From the NCBI GenBank assembly GCA_965206015.1, contig CBDBIW010000016.1:248001-312000 (forward strand): a stretch of 64,000 nucleotides of DNA, written 5' to 3'. Of the stretch, positions 36,967 through 46,235 are shown piece by piece. The notes below the pieces were generated by a model. That model was given only the letters and a program-made list of their open reading frames with translations, was not told the DNA's origin and made no database searches. Position numbers and translations under genes: made by a program. This stretch comes from JAJCYL01 sp965206015. GTDB lineage: Bacteria; Bacteroidota; Bacteroidia; Cytophagales; Cyclobacteriaceae. Position 1 is the first letter of the stretch, and the number at the start of each line of letters is the position of its first letter.

Positions 36967-37272
36967 TCACCCGGCTTGATACTTTTCAGTGTGTGATGTT
37001 CCGTCCCAAAGAAATTCCAATTGGACTTTACCATACTTGTACCTGTAAATCCCCGCAAGGTCCTCATGGAACTCCTCAAAATATTCCAGATTGGTTGACA
37101 CCGTACTTCTGATTTTTAATACTGTATCATCAAGTAGGCCTAGTGGATTGTGATAAGCTTCATAGCAATCTTTGACAGTATTAATTAATGTGGAGAGAAG
37201 TCTATCTTGCGAAGATGCCTGAACTTCCTTTAGCAAATAATTCTTACCAAAAGGGAAGTACTTCCGGCTCAT
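36967..37272 (-). CDS. hypothetical protein
   Basis: 101 residues from ATG 37272 (MSRKYFPFGKNYLLKEVQAS); 37278 is an alternative start. No signal peptide or membrane helix. The central region DCYEAYHNPLGLLDDTVLKI and FHEDLAGIYRYKYGKVQLEF suggests a small alpha/beta cytoplasmic protein. I do not recognise it. It lies 52 bp downstream of the 5-FCL gene on the same strand, and codon use looks normal. Confidence 0.55.
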   Translation of the reverse strand: MSRKYFPFGKNYLLKEVQASSQDRLLSTLINTVKDCYEAYHNPLGLLDDTVLKIRSTVSTNLEYFEEFHEDLAGIYRYKYGKVQLEFLWDGTSHTEKYQAG

Positions 37273-37324
37273 AATCAATGCAAAATTGATGATTTACGGG
37301 TAAATTCTCATTGCAATTTTTGAT

Positions 37325-37894
37325 CTATTCGAAGGTCAATATCCCCTCTGGAAGAACACAATGATCCATTTTAGCATCTAAATCGGTTGGATAGATATCT
37401 TTAATTGGTGGGAATAGTGACAATCCTACTTTAATCGTGGTTGATGAACACTCTGACAGAAACCTGTCATAAAAACCTTTTCCATATCCGATCCGAAACC
37501 CTTGCCGGTCGAAAGCAACTAGTGGAACCAATACCATCTCCATCGTTTGAATTGAGACTTGTCTGGCGTTAATTGGTTCGGGAATACCCCATGAGTTTTC
37601 CTCAAGCGTCGTTGATTGCTCAAGTAAAAAATGTTTCAATGTAGATGTATCAAAGTCTGATTTTGAAATGACAATTTGTACATTTTCAGATTGAAGAAAT
37701 TTTATAATTGGCCAGGTATCAATTTCGTTGTGTCTTTTTATGGGTAAAAAAACATGAACAATTGAGGCAGGATAAAGTCGAAATAGCTTCTGGAATTGTA
37801 AGTTGATATGCAGACTGTGGTCAATAACTTGATTGGATGAAAGCAGTTTTCTTTTAGATAAGAATTCCTTCCTTATTTCCGCCTTGCCTGCCAT
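37325..37894 (-). CDS. 5-formyltetrahydrofolate cyclo-ligase
   Basis: 189 residues, full length. Converts 5-formyl-THF to 5,10-methenyl-THF with ATP in the cytoplasm. The signature GYGKGFYDRFLSE is present near residue 145, preceded by VPLVAFDRQGFRI; the N-terminal KAEIRKEFLSKRKLLSS provides the substrate-binding basic residues. Transcribed with bshC and rimO (27 bp gap to bshC). Confidence 0.92.
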   Translation of the reverse strand: MAGKAEIRKEFLSKRKLLSSNQVIDHSLHINLQFQKLFRLYPASIVHVFLPIKRHNEIDTWPIIKFLQSENVQIVISKSDFDTSTLKHFLLEQSTTLEENSWGIPEPINARQVSIQTMEMVLVPLVAFDRQGFRIGYGKGFYDRFLSECSSTTIKVGLSLFPPIKDIYPTDLDAKMDHCVLPEGILTFE

Positions 37895-37921
37895 TTTTTC
37901 AAATATAACAGCCTTATAATT

Positions 37922-39508
37922 TTAACTTGCAGTGGCTCCCACTGAAACTTCCTCTTCTTTGAGGATATGGAAGTTATAGGAGAATGGATTAAATAGATCG
38001 AGGAGGTGAGCCATTATATCCGGGTTGTTCACATAGAAATTGAGGTAATTGTCATGACGTTCCTGTAAGCTTCCATTGGGGAAAAGGCTATTCTTAACAC
38101 TTTCTATTTGCTGTATTGAAACTTCTTGATTGCGTTCCTCAGACTTTTTGATTCTCTTTTCGATGTTGTCAAGGCTCTTCAAAGCTTTGGCTTCTTGGGC
38201 ACCCACAAACCCGCCTAAGGTCTTGTCAACATCGGTTGCTTTTTCACGCACTGTTCCGAAGGCCGCCTTGATGTACCCAATTTCCTGGGTTAAATGAATT
38301 TCCTTGTCCGTGTTTTCAACAACATATTGTTTTTTGATTTCTTCAATTGGTTGGAAAAGCTTGGATAAACTAATAGCTGCCTTATTGAGTTTGCGCAAGA
38401 CATACCTGGCGATGATGAGCCCAAAATTACGGGGCATTAATATTGGGAAGGCGGTCTTATAATGGTCAAAAACCGGCATTAATTGTAGCCAGTAGGCAAC
38501 TTCAGCAGGTCCACCGATATAAGCCAGGTTCGGCAGTATAGTTTCCTGATAGAGTGGTCTTAAAATGACATTGGGGCTAAATTTTTCCGGGTTAGAATCA
38601 ATCAATTGTAGAATTTCCTCTTTGGTGAGTGTAAAATCTTTTCCTTTTACTTTGTACAGGCCTTCCTTTTCGATTATACGTTCTCTAAAACCATCTTCGA
38701 TATAGAAGAAGTTGATTTCTCTGGGGAAAACTTGGGTCTTGTATCCGAGCTCATTGATTTTAGCCGTAGTATTTTCAACTAGCTGATTGGCATTATGTTG
38801 GATGATATCATCCTTGATTACCTCAGTAAATTGTGCCTTTAGTCTTGATCCGTCTGCGTCAACCACTACCAAACCTTGCTCACAAAAAAGCTCATTTACG
38901 TAGGATCGAACCGCATCTGCCAGACAGTTAGCTTCCTTATAGGCTTTGACAAAAAAATCGGCTTTTTCTGGTAGTTTATCGAAAATCGTTTCCAGTGATT
39001 TGGTGTCCATTCTTCCCACGGGACCAGTTTGGTCAGTTTCCCACTGGACTTTTTCATCAAAAAGAAAGAAATGGTTAATTTCTTCCAGATCATGGTCTTC
39101 AGTGGCCATCCAGTAGACGGGAACAAAATTACTATTTGGGTATTTAGTTTGGAGCTGCTTACAAATGTTGATGACCGTAACAATCTTGTAAATAAAATAC
39201 AAAGGTCCTGTACAGATATTTAGCTGATGACCCGTTGTAATTGTGTAGGTATTTGATTGTTTAAGAAGCGCAATGTTAGTCCGAACAGCTTCTGAAGTTT
39301 CGAGGTCGTCATACTGCTCAATTAGAACAGCATTAAGAATCTCCCGGGCTGAATCTGAAAATTCTTTATTGCTGATCTGCTTTTCGAAATTTTCTATTTT
39401 AGGAGTTAGTCCATAAAAGGATTTCAGAGAATCCTTTGTATTCATATAGTCAATAAACAGTGGAGAGAAACAACCGGTTTCGTCAAGGCTAATGGTTTCC
39501 AGCTTCAT
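37922..39508 (-). CDS. bshC: bacillithiol biosynthesis cysteine-adding enzyme
   Basis: 528 residues, normal for BshC. Adds cysteine to glucosaminyl-malate in the last step of bacillithiol synthesis. Recognised by TITTGHQLNICTGPLYFIYK, VPVYWMATEDHDLEEINHFF and PNLAYIGGPAEVAYWLQLMP. A long coiled coil lies at about residues 380-470. It overlaps the rimO stop by 20 bp, so the two are probably co-transcribed. Bacillithiol is found in many Bacteroidota as well as Firmicutes. Confidence 0.93.
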   Translation of the reverse strand: MKLETISLDETGCFSPLFIDYMNTKDSLKSFYGLTPKIENFEKQISNKEFSDSAREILNAVLIEQYDDLETSEAVRTNIALLKQSNTYTITTGHQLNICTGPLYFIYKIVTVINICKQLQTKYPNSNFVPVYWMATEDHDLEEINHFFLFDEKVQWETDQTGPVGRMDTKSLETIFDKLPEKADFFVKAYKEANCLADAVRSYVNELFCEQGLVVVDADGSRLKAQFTEVIKDDIIQHNANQLVENTTAKINELGYKTQVFPREINFFYIEDGFRERIIEKEGLYKVKGKDFTLTKEEILQLIDSNPEKFSPNVILRPLYQETILPNLAYIGGPAEVAYWLQLMPVFDHYKTAFPILMPRNFGLIIARYVLRKLNKAAISLSKLFQPIEEIKKQYVVENTDKEIHLTQEIGYIKAAFGTVREKATDVDKTLGGFVGAQEAKALKSLDNIEKRIKKSEERNQEVSIQQIESVKNSLFPNGSLQERHDNYLNFYVNNPDIMAHLLDLFNPFSYNFHILKEEEVSVGATAS

Positions 39509-40820
39509 AAGTTACAGGTTCTCCGTACAGGTCAAATGCGGATGCTTGATTGATTTTGATATTGGCAAAATTGCCAATTCGCAGGAAATATTTCTTGGCA
39601 TCAATGTAAACTTCGTTGTCAACTTCTGGAGAATCAAATTCTGTTCTTCCTATGAAATTGTCTCCTTCTTTTCGGTCAATTAGAACTTTGAATGTTTTAC
39701 CTACCTTATTTTCATTGATCTCACCGGAAATTTTTTCCTGTAACTCCATTACGTCGCTGGCACGTTCTTGTTTTACCTCTTCCGGAACATCATCCGGTAA
39801 ATTATATGAATGGGTGTTTTCTTCGTGTGAATAGGTGAAGATTCCCAGGCGGTCAAACCGCATTTTTTCAACGAAATCATACATATCTCCGAAATCAGCA
39901 TCAGTTTCTCCCGGATGACCAGCAATTAGTGTCGTACGCAATGCAATACCGTCAACTTTTTCGCGAATCTTAGCAACTAAATCTTCTGTTTTGGATCTGT
40001 CTATTCCTCGACGCATCAGTTTTAACATCTTGGTTGACCCATGCTGCAAAGGCATATCCAGATAGCTACAAATGTTTGTTCTTTCGTTCATCACATATAG
40101 TATGTCTTCTGGAAAACCGGACGGGAAGGCATAATGTAATCGTATCCACTCGATACCTTCAATATCCGAGAGATGTTTTAGTAATTCTGAAAGGTTACGT
40201 TTTTTGTAAATATCAAGCCCATAGTAGGTAGAGTCTTGAGCAATTAGAAGTAATTCTTTGGTGCCGTTTTTCGCCAAAAATTTGGCCTCCAAAACCAACT
40301 GTTCAATTGGTTTTGAAAGATGTTTCCCCCTCATGACTGGAATGGCACAAAATGAACACGGGCGATCACAGCCCTCCGATATTTTCAGGTAGGCATAGTG
40401 ATTTGCGGTAGTTAAAATTCGTTCACCTATTAATTCATGCTTATAATCAGCATTAAATTTCTTTAATAACATCGGTAATTCACGCGTTCCAAACCAGTCA
40501 TCAACCTGGGGAATTTCGTCCCTGAGCTCATCACGATATCGCTGACTTAGGCAGCCAGTTACATAGACTTTTTCGACCAAGCCTTCGTCTTTAGCATCGA
40601 CGTATCTCAATATGGTGTCAATGGATTCCTGTTGGGCGTTATCGATAAACCCACAGGTATTAATCACTATTATATTGGCGTCGTCCTTTTTTGACTCATG
40701 AGTTGCTTGGATTGCATTCCCTTTTAATTGGGTAAGGAGTACTTCAGAGTCAACAATATTCTTCGCACAGCCTAGTGTTACAATGTTGACTTTATCTTTT
40801 CTGAACTTTTTTGTCTTCAA
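39489..40820 (-). CDS. rimO: ribosomal protein S12 methylthiotransferase
   Basis: 443 residues. Radical-SAM methylthiotransferase acting on Asp of ribosomal protein S12. N-terminal UPF0004 domain with cluster cysteines in VTLGCAKNIVDSEVLL, INTCGFIDNAQQES and VTGCLSQRYRDEL. Radical-SAM core with ISEGCDRPCSFCAIPVMRG (CxxxCxxC). C-terminal TRAM domain (FKVLIDRKEGDNFIGRTEFD). Complete; first gene of the rimO-bshC-5FCL transcription unit. Confidence 0.95.
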   Translation of the reverse strand: MKTKKFRKDKVNIVTLGCAKNIVDSEVLLTQLKGNAIQATHESKKDDANIIVINTCGFIDNAQQESIDTILRYVDAKDEGLVEKVYVTGCLSQRYRDELRDEIPQVDDWFGTRELPMLLKKFNADYKHELIGERILTTANHYAYLKISEGCDRPCSFCAIPVMRGKHLSKPIEQLVLEAKFLAKNGTKELLLIAQDSTYYGLDIYKKRNLSELLKHLSDIEGIEWIRLHYAFPSGFPEDILYVMNERTNICSYLDMPLQHGSTKMLKLMRRGIDRSKTEDLVAKIREKVDGIALRTTLIAGHPGETDADFGDMYDFVEKMRFDRLGIFTYSHEENTHSYNLPDDVPEEVKQERASDVMELQEKISGEINENKVGKTFKVLIDRKEGDNFIGRTEFDSPEVDNEVYIDAKKYFLRIGNFANIKINQASAFDLYGEPVTYEAGNH

Positions 40821-41062
40821 GAGAGTAGAATCTGCAAATTGATGAGTGCAAAACTACATTAATATCCAGCTTGTTTTTTTTATGTATTCTTCGAACAGCA
40901 AAGAGACATTAATTGAGAGTATCAAAGATATTTTATTAATACAACTAGGTATTTTTATTTGCATTGATGATGATTACCAATTACTAGTTAAGTTTCCAGG
41001 TTGTTTGAAGGAAAATGTTTTTTACTGTTTCCATTTGCTCACTGGAATAATGAACTATAATA

Positions 41063-42361
41063 ATGGAATTGTGTCTTATTGCATTTGCCTTTCTTTGGGC
41101 TCCTTTTACCTATGGCTCAGATTTATGTTCCCCATCCTCAATTAATGGGGGTATAATTGGTCTTGATGGTCATTTTTCACTCAATAACAACCTGATAGAA
41201 AGTAATGTAGATGCATCAGGTGTATCTCCTGATATAGAATATTTGTGGCTCTGGAATCCAAATGAAGTTCCGTTTAATAATGGAAATAATGGATGAATAC
41301 CAATTGAGGGAAGTAATACCAACGAATACACCATCTTGGGTTTAATAGAAACGAGATATTTTTTGAGATGCTCACGGATTGTCGGTTGTGAAAATTATTG
41401 GGGAGAATCCAATGTTATTAAAGTAGCTGTCGATAAATGCAGTCCTCAGTCCATATCTGGAGGTGAAATTGCATTTAATGGTCCTTATAATCCAAACCAA
41501 GGAAACACGATTGATAATGTGGAGTTGGCCAGTTCGTTGGTTGCTGACCTTGATCTCGAGTATGTATGGTTGGGCAGTTTGGTGAATGTCCCCAATACTG
41601 TTGGTAATTCAGAGTGGACAACAGTTGAAGGCACTGTAGATTTATTGGAACTGGACATTGATGACCTTACCCAAACAACCTACTTCCTTCGTTGTGCGAG
41701 GGTTGCTGGCTGCGACGGACCCTATTGGGGAGAATCGAATGTTGTTACTGTAGAGATAGACCGCTGTGCCGAAGGATTTGTCCATGGTGAATTTATCGAA
41801 TTTGTGGGTCCATACGATCCAGCGGGTGACAATATCATAATATCATAGAGAATGATGAAGATGGCTATTCAGACTATGAGGTAGAAGTAGAATATCGCTG
41901 GTATCAGGGTGCAATTATCGATGACGACAGAGGCTTTGAACGGGTAGCTATTGAAGATTCGAACACCCCGGACCTTGAGATCGAAGGCTTGACAGAAACG
42001 ACATCCTACATCAGGAGAGTTTGTGTAGTTGGTTGCGACACATCGTTTAGTGCCGAGTCCAATGTTGTTGAGGTTGAGATTGAAGAGGCTCCTGATAATG
42101 CCCAATTTTCTACGAGCGGAGCTTTTCCCAATAGATTTTTTAGTATTCTGGATATTGAAGATTATCTGATTTATCCTGTTCCGGCAGAAATTGGTGATGA
42201 AATTATTATAGAGTTTAATAGTAATAGTAACATTGTCAGCGAGTTGATTGTTAGATTAATCGATTAGAATGCCAATCGTTGGATTACGGCCAGGAATCTA
42301 TCTACTGGAAATTGTTAATGGACATATGTCGAATTGTAAGAGAATAATTCTAACAAAGTAA
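41063..42361 (+). pseudogene. exported repeat protein with T9SS sorting domain, broken
   Basis: Signal peptide (MELCLIAFAFLWAPFTYG) followed by about four tandem repeats of roughly 100 residues. Each contains GGxIxFNGPYxPxxGN, LEYVWL, a WTTVEG-like segment and TYFLRCARVAGC...WGESNVV. It ends in a type IX secretion sorting tail (LRPGIYLLEIVNGHMSNCKR, stop 42361). Three lesions are visible: TGA at 41294-41296 where the repeat expects Trp, an 8-bp tandem duplication at 41831-41846 that shifts the frame, and a frameshift near 42265. The repeats are beta-rich, adhesin-like surface modules; target unknown. Confidence 0.75.
41831..41846. repeat. 8-bp tandem duplication inside the T9SS repeat gene
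   Basis: AATATCAT is repeated directly at 41831-41838 and 41839-41846. With one copy the frame reads GDNIIENDEDGYSDYEVEVE; with two copies it terminates at a TAG. The duplication alone explains the frameshift. Confidence 0.9.
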
Positions 42362-42372
42362 AGAGCTGTATA

Positions 42373-43122
42373 TCAATTTTTTTCTGTAACAATAGGTGCC
42401 CCCAGGTACTGATCTGGAATGCCAAAAGCATTCACTAAGCCCACAGCATCTTTTCTAACTTCCTGACAGAGATCATTAACCTGTCGACGTATGGCCTTGC
42501 TTTTGGCACTTTCCATGTAATCTGCTTCAATACCAACCTTTGTACTTTTCAATTTGAGATAGAGCGAACAAGTTGCAGACTTTAGTTAAGGCAACTTTTA
42601 CATCATCTTCAGGTAAGGAATCAAGTTTAGTTTGGAATTGCTCGAGTATGACCACCTCAATATAGGCGAAAGCCAATTGCACCAAATGATATTGGCACTG
42701 GTTAAAAGCCTCAAAACTATCCATTCCTTTGCTTCATCCCCGAGCACTCCCAGCACCTCTTCAATTTCAGAGAGTGCTTTACACGCTTTAGGAGTGGAAC
42801 ATCTTAAATGATCATCTTTGGCACCAATACTTGCAATGTCTACACCTGAATCCGCCAACGACTTCCGCTTTCCTTTTGAGAGAGAAATAGAATTATCAAG
42901 TATAACTGATAACCATTTTTTTAAAGTAGCTGGTGATGGTGGATTTTTGGGGTATAACCAACCAGGCAAAATTTCTTTTTCCTTAGGACTTAGCCATTTT
43001 TCACTTTTAATTCTTTTTTCAATTCTCTGAATTTCAGAAGGAGTGAGAATTGCATCAGCCCATGCCACATAAAGAATTGGGAAGAAGCTTAGTACATCTG
43101 GTTGAGTAATTTGATCTTGCAT
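42373..43122 (-). pseudogene. acyl-CoA oxidase-like protein, catalytic core deleted
   Basis: The N-terminus (MQDQITQPDVLSFFPILYVA, then WADAILTPSEIQRIEKRIKS) matches the TerB-like leader of Bacteroidota acyl-CoA oxidase/dehydrogenase proteins. After about 140 residues the sequence passes into FEAFNQCQYHLVQLAFAYIE and YMESAKSKAIRRQVNDLCQE, the C-terminal helical domain of acyl-CoA oxidases, ending at 42373. The FAD and acyl-CoA-binding core (~400 residues) is missing, and frames change near 42720 and 42535. Not functional. The family assignment is from memory of the terminal regions. Confidence 0.55.
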
Positions 43123-43188
43123 GAAAATAAAGTTGCTCTAATGCAAAATAATCAATTACGGGATCAAGTTGGCTAAAGAATATTGCTA

Positions 43189-43614
43189 TTACCAGTCCAG
43201 AAATTTCACTCTTAATTCAGGAGTTGGGACTCTACATTGATCACGCTTACCAAAAAATTTATAACGATTATCGGCAAAAAATTTATAGACAGCGTCTCTT
43301 ATGAACTTAGGGATGATTATGAATCCATAAAGCATGGGCCATAAACCATTCAAATTTCTCGCAATTTTTAGTGCTGCAGTGCTCTTCAGGTAGATTTCGC
43401 CATCCTCTAAAAACAGCATTGATTCAAAATTATCCAGTGGTAGCTCATTGTTTTGAAGGTACTGTTGACCATATTCAGACTGGAGTGCTGCGAATTTAAA
43501 ATGGCTGTTTTTGTCCCGGTCAATAACAAAATTGATCGCACCATTGCACAAATTGCAAATTCCGTCAAAGAGGATTACATTATCAAGCTTATTTGTAACG
43601 GCAACTTTCGGCAT
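43189..43614 (-). CDS. DCC-family thiol-disulfide oxidoreductase-like protein (DUF393)
   Basis: 141 residues. The family signature DGICNLCNGAINFVIDRD (DxxCxxC) lies near residue 17, followed by FKFAALQSEYGQQYLQNNEL and a C-terminal YKFFGKRDQCRVPTPELR. DUF393/DCC proteins have a thioredoxin-like fold; the biochemical role is generally unknown. Intact and of usual length. Confidence 0.9.
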   Translation of the reverse strand: MPKVAVTNKLDNVILFDGICNLCNGAINFVIDRDKNSHFKFAALQSEYGQQYLQNNELPLDNFESMLFLEDGEIYLKSTAALKIARNLNGLWPMLYGFIIIPKFIRDAVYKFFADNRYKFFGKRDQCRVPTPELRVKFLDW

Positions 43615-43689
43615 TTCAATCGAGGAATATGGTAAATTAGCAGTTATATAGTTAATTATACGATTTATTAGAAAGTTCGCTCATAAATT

Positions 43690-43851
43690 TTGAGCAAGAA
43701 AGTTATATCCATATTTATCGGATTATATCTTGTCTGTATATTGGCCGATGTTGGTTTTTGGGCTACTCCCCTGCTATTTCTTATATTTTTTGATCTTAGT
43801 TCAATCTTCAAACAAATTCCAGCTATAGAAAGGTTGACCAGCAAATCCTAA
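43690..43851 (+). CDS. small membrane protein (53 residues)
   Basis: TTG start at 43690, TAA at 43849-43851. The protein (SKKVISIFIGLYLVCILADV, GFWATPLLFLIFFDLSSIFK) has two probable membrane helices and a short basic/amphipathic end. It overlaps the stop of the convergent proline dehydrogenase gene by 4 bp. An in-frame TAA precedes the start. No known family. Hydrophobic AT-rich DNA can mimic such ORFs, so confidence is limited. Confidence 0.4.
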   Translation: MSKKVISIFIGLYLVCILADVGFWATPLLFLIFFDLSSIFKQIPAIERLTSKS

Positions 43852-45032
43852 TTCTGAGATTTTCTTCTCGCAATCTCCTCTTTGACTAATAGGTACTCCC
43901 GACTACTTTGTCCTGCCATAGCTGTATTCTCTTCGGCCCGCCTGAATAAATAGGGCAAAACCTTTTCTACCGGGCCATAGGGCACGTATTTGGCTACGTT
44001 GTAACCGGCTTGCGCTAGCGAGTAAGATATGTGGTCACTCATTCCGTATAGTTGTCCGAACCAGATATTTGGATGATCATTTTCAATGTGCAGCTTACCC
44101 ATTTCTTCAGCGAGATTTAGGTTTGACTGGTCATTGTGTGTGCCAGCAAACACGCCAATATGATTCATGTTCTCAAGGCAAAAATTAATCGCAGCATTGT
44201 AATCGTTATCGGTAGCGTTCTTATTCAGTTGGACCGGATCGGGCCTGCCTTCATCCCTGGCTGCCTCCCGCTCTTTTTCCATGTAGGCTCCTCGTACAAG
44301 CTTCGCACCAAGCCAGTAACCATTTGACGTAGCTATTTCAAAAGCCCTTTTCAAGTTATCCAACATGTCGAGACGGTACATTTGAAAGGTGTTCCAAATG
44401 ATAGGGTTTTCTTTATTGTATTGGGCCATCATTTCATAGGTCATCGCATCGATGGGCTCCTGTATCCAGGTCTCCTCAGCGTCAATCATTAACTTGACAT
44501 TGAGCTCATATGATTTTTTGCAAATTGATTGGACTCTATCTTTTACACGCTGAAAAGCTTCCTCTTCATCGCTGGTCAGTGATTCCTTTCTTTGGATTTT
44601 TTCTAAAAGAGCATTCGACGCTACACCAGAAATTTTCATAACTGAGAACGGTAAGTTTTTTGATTTCGAGGCAAACTCGGTAATTCTCAACTGTTCTGCA
44701 GTTGTCTTATCGAATTCTGATTCACTTTCTTCACCTTCTGCAGAGAAATCAAGAATGGTCTGGATATTAGAATCAGCTAATTTTTCGATGGTAGTTTGTG
44801 CATCTGGTATTGATTCTCCTCCACAGAAATGGGCGAATATTGTTTTTTTAACAAGAAATTTAATGGGCAAATGAAGTGCGAGAGCCGCTGTAATTGACCA
44901 TGTCCCAATCCTGACCAACCACGGGAGGTTCATCAAGGAAAATAGAAAATGCGCTTTTTTAAGTTCTACATTGCTTTTCGAAGAAAACGCTATAGCAGTA
45001 TTATTAAAAGAAAGGTGTGGGTTAATGCTCAT
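43848..45032 (-). CDS. proline dehydrogenase
   Basis: 394 residues from ATG 45032 (MSINPHLSFNNTAIAFSSKS); the frame is open to 45110, but the upstream residues look non-native. FAD-dependent oxidation of proline to pyrroline-5-carboxylate. Barrel motifs are LMIDAEETWIQEPIDAMTYE, GAKLVRGAYMEKEREAAR and the C-terminal YVPYGPVEKVLPYLFRRAEE followed by NTAMAGQSSREY. This is the monofunctional Bacteroidota type. Divergent from the DAHP synthase gene (87 bp apart). Confidence 0.93.
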   Translation of the reverse strand: MSINPHLSFNNTAIAFSSKSNVELKKAHFLFSLMNLPWLVRIGTWSITAALALHLPIKFLVKKTIFAHFCGGESIPDAQTTIEKLADSNIQTILDFSAEGEESESEFDKTTAEQLRITEFASKSKNLPFSVMKISGVASNALLEKIQRKESLTSDEEEAFQRVKDRVQSICKKSYELNVKLMIDAEETWIQEPIDAMTYEMMAQYNKENPIIWNTFQMYRLDMLDNLKRAFEIATSNGYWLGAKLVRGAYMEKEREAARDEGRPDPVQLNKNATDNDYNAAINFCLENMNHIGVFAGTHNDQSNLNLAEEMGKLHIENDHPNIWFGQLYGMSDHISYSLAQAGYNVAKYVPYGPVEKVLPYLFRRAEENTAMAGQSSREYLLVKEEIARRKSQN

Positions 45033-45119
45033 TTTATAACTTTGTAAGTTGGTGGCAAATATATCAAAACCCGAAAATGACAGGTTACAGTAGTATTTTA
45101 TTTTAAGCAAGAAGAAAAA

Positions 45120-46235
45120 GTGGAATTAAATATTGAAAAATTAGAGAGCTGGTCACCGGTAAAAAATCGTCCGGTTTTAATTTCAGGGCCATGCAGTGCG
45201 GAGACGGAGGAACAGCTTCTTGAGACCTGTAAATCATTGAAGGATGAAGGTATCGAGATAATGAGAGCCGGTATTTGGAAACCCCGCACCAGGCCAAACA
45301 ATTTTGAAGGGGTAGGAGTTGAAGCCCTCAAGTGGGTCTCAGCCGTCAAAAAAGAACTCAATGTAAAGTTTGCAGTTGAAGTGGCTAATCCGGAACACGT
45401 TGAGCTCTGTCTAAAGGCAGGAGTTGATATTTTGTGGGTCGGAGCCCGGTCAACTGTGAATCCTTTTACGGTTCAGGAAATTGCAGATGCCTTGAGAGGG
45501 ACGGACATACCCGTATTAGTTAAAAATCCTATCAATCCGGATTTGTCGCTATGGCTGGGAGCCATTGAGCGAATCAACGCCGTTGGCATTACAAAATTGG
45601 GAGCTATCCATCGGGGCTTTGGCTCTTTCCAAAAAACTCAGTTTAGAAATGTTCCGGCGTGGAGGCTGCCGATTGAGTTGAAGAGTAAGTTTCCTGAGAT
45701 GCCAATCTTCTGTGACCCAAGTCATATAGGTGGTAGCAGAGAAATGATTCTTGAATTATCTCAGAAAGCATTGGATCTGAATTATGACGGTTTAATGATT
45801 GAGTCTCACAGAGATCCAGACAATGCCTGGAGTGATGCAGCACAGCAGATCACGCCCAAAAGGCTTGGTGAAATTGTAAGAGCATTAAAAACGAAGACAT
45901 CGACTTCAGATAACACGGAATTCATTAATCTGCTGGAAGAACTGAGAGAACAAATTGACGAGTCTGACAGAGAGATTCTGGAGTCAGTTGCTCGAAGAAT
46001 GAGTCTGGTTGAAAAGATCGGTGAGTACAAGAAAAAGAATAACGTCACCATCTTTCAGGTCAACAGAATGAATGATATTGTCAAAAGCAGGAAAGAGTGG
46101 GGTGCTGCGATGAGTTTAACAGAAGATTTTGTTGAAGAGCTTTACAAAATTATTCACATTACCTCAGTGAAGCGCCAAACTGAAATAATGGCTAACGTTC
46201 CCGTGAATCAGCCGGTAGGCGAAGCAGGGGAATGA
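45120..46235 (+). CDS. bifunctional DAHP synthase / chorismate mutase
   Basis: 371 residues with a GTG start. The N-terminal ~260 residues are a type I-beta (KDO8PS-like) 3-deoxy-7-phosphoheptulonate synthase: ISGPCSAETEEQLLETCKSL, RAGIWKPRTRPNNFEGVG, VKNPINPDLSLWLGAIERIN and FCDPSHIGGSREMILE. The C-terminal ~95 residues form an AroQ-type chorismate mutase helix bundle (LREQIDESDREILESVARRM followed by SLVEKIGEYKKKNN). Catalyses the first shikimate step and, through the mutase, prephenate formation. Overlaps aroB by ATGA. Confidence 0.95.
   Translation: MELNIEKLESWSPVKNRPVLISGPCSAETEEQLLETCKSLKDEGIEIMRAGIWKPRTRPNNFEGVGVEALKWVSAVKKELNVKFAVEVANPEHVELCLKAGVDILWVGARSTVNPFTVQEIADALRGTDIPVLVKNPINPDLSLWLGAIERINAVGITKLGAIHRGFGSFQKTQFRNVPAWRLPIELKSKFPEMPIFCDPSHIGGSREMILELSQKALDLNYDGLMIESHRDPDNAWSDAAQQITPKRLGEIVRALKTKTSTSDNTEFINLLEELREQIDESDREILESVARRMSLVEKIGEYKKKNNVTIFQVNRMNDIVKSRKEWGAAMSLTEDFVEELYKIIHITSVKRQTEIMANVPVNQPVGEAGE

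Noticed and set aside
40846..41145. A 99-codon plus-strand ORF upstream of the T9SS repeat gene
   Set aside because: It overlaps the signal peptide of the better-supported gene in another frame, is AT-rich and has an irregular composition.
16271..41296. Reassignment of TGA to tryptophan, suggested by in-frame TGA codons at Trp positions
   Set aside because: Intact genes end with TGA, including the ATGA overlaps between the DAHP synthase and aroB genes and within the first operon, and other broken genes use TAA and TAG, so ordinary nonsense mutation is the better explanation.
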